Shown piece by piece: positions 5,653-6,246 of a stretch of DNA of 6,246 nt. Source of the DNA: Limnoglobus sp. (lineage in GTDB: Bacteria; Planctomycetota; Planctomycetia; Gemmatales; Gemmataceae); NCBI GenBank assembly GCA_025353985.1, contig JANXNT010000054.1, positions 1 through 6,246 on the forward strand, written 5' to 3'. Each line of letters begins with the position of its first letter. Within the stretch, counting starts at the first letter, position 1. Both the position numbers and the translations under genes were made by a program. The notes beneath the pieces are model-generated. The model made no database searches. It was not told the DNA's origin and was given only the letters and a program-made list of their open reading frames with translations.

Positions 5653-6132
5653 ATGTGGCCGATGGCTTACCACATCACCTGGACGGCTTATGGCACGTGG
5701 CTCCATGGCGATCCGCGTGGCTGGGTATTTAGTGGTAAACCGTGCGTGTTGCCGCCCGATGTTGTCCTGCATAACCAAATGCAATTTCGTCTCGTCGAGT
5801 TTGCGGTCTTGTTCAACGAAGCCTAACGACGCATACTCGAACAGACGATCGACGACCATTGCCGAATTCGCGGTTGGAAGTTGCATGTTCGCAATGCGCG
5901 GAGCAATCACGTGCATCTTGTGGTCACTGCCGAGCGAATCGCCGACGATGTGATGAACCAACTCAAGGCGTGGTGTTCGAGACGCCTTTCGGATGCGGCG
6001 GGGTTGATTTGCGACGGTCGAGCAAAGAAAGCCGGTCGGCGAAAGTGGTTCACCGAACACGGCAGCACGGGCTGGATCGAAGACGACGAGTACTTCCAGA
6101 ACGCGATTCGATACGTGAGCGAAGGGCAGTGA
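5653..6132 (+). pseudogene. REP-associated tyrosine transposase (RAYT, IS200-like Y1), one in-frame stop
   Basis: From ATG 5653 to TGA 6130-6132 a single frame spans 160 codons, interrupted only by TAA at 5824-5826 (codon 58). Before it the product reads MWPMAYHITWTAYGTWLHGD and continues to VLFNEA. After it, RRILEQTIDDHCRIRGWKLH leads to SNHVHLVV, whose His86 and His88 form the HUH metal motif of Y1 nucleases. The end RYVSEGQ holds Tyr154, a candidate for the catalytic tyrosine. These enzymes nick and rejoin single-stranded DNA at REP hairpins. No frameshift is present, and both halves remain protein-like, so a single substitution such as CAA to TAA explains the break and is probably recent. 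REP units flank the gene on both sides, the expected RAYT arrangement. A sequencing error is the main alternative; a functional protein seems unlikely as the sequence stands. Confidence 0.88.
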
Positions 6133-6138
6133 CTACGC

Positions 6139-6225
6139 AATCGTGCCAGCCCGCTGCGCAAGCAAGGGGAGGGAGTTTGTTGTGGGAGGAAGCCCCTTGC
6201 TTGCGCTGCGGGCTGGCCGGAAAAT
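6139..6225 (+). repeat. REP-like element, full copy 3
   Basis: This 87-base unit begins 6 nt after the transposase stop. Its arms, 6150-6169 and 6193-6212, pair at 19 of 20 bases around a 23-nt loop. It is 91% identical to copy 1 and lies in the same orientation on the other side of the transposase gene. Confidence 0.88.
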
Positions 6226-6234
6226 CATGCCGGA

Positions 6235-6246
6235 AATCGTGCCAGT
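6235..6246 (+). repeat. Beginning of a further REP-like copy, cut by window end
   Basis: AATCGTGCCAGT repeats the first 11 bases of copy 3 and starts 96 nt after it, suggesting that the REP units continue in tandem beyond the window. Confidence 0.5.

Noticed and set aside
5626..6060. Minus-strand open frame of 144 codons over the transposase
   Set aside because: The opposite strand encodes clear RAYT sequence including the HUH motif, so this is a shadow frame.

Overview
The window looks like chromosomal DNA from a planctomycete, probably of the Gemmata group. This is an inference from gene content: a protein with the prepilin-associated H-X9-DG (DUF1559) C-terminus followed by a tiny lipoprotein, a Ser/Thr kinase of the membrane-anchored TPR type with a DWG motif, and a REP/RAYT locus. 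No rRNA or marker gene is present to settle the taxonomy.

Layout. Positions 1-547 (+ strand) hold the 3' end of the DUF1559 gene and a 50-residue lipoprotein gene. A perfect 20-bp-stem terminator (554-596) separates them from a convergent minus-strand pair: transketolase (3403 down to 1325) and, after an 81-nt gap with a perfect 24-bp palindrome, the 16S rRNA m2G966 methyltransferase rsmD (1243 down to 611). A divergent, AT-richer gap of 585 nt (3404-3988) contains nested inverted repeats and helically spaced short repeats but no convincing gene. On the + strand a Ser/Thr kinase gene starts at 3989. Its reading frame breaks near 5160, and a TPR tail of the same protein type continues in another frame to 5447, so the gene appears to have lost its central part. 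The right end (5448-6246) is a REP/RAYT locus: REP-like hairpin units flank an IS200-type Y1 (RAYT) transposase gene that carries one in-frame TAA and is otherwise intact.

How the parts relate. rsmD and tkt are housekeeping genes (ribosome modification and the pentose phosphate pathway). The right half shows genome erosion and REP spread. A 23-nt stretch of REP sequence lies in frame inside the kinase activation segment and matches, in inverted orientation and without mismatch, the half REP copy about 1 kb downstream. The points of greatest interest are this REP-derived peptide in the kinase, the kinase-TPR deletion/frameshift, the single-stop RAYT, and the MITE-like inverted-repeat block in the tkt-kinase gap.
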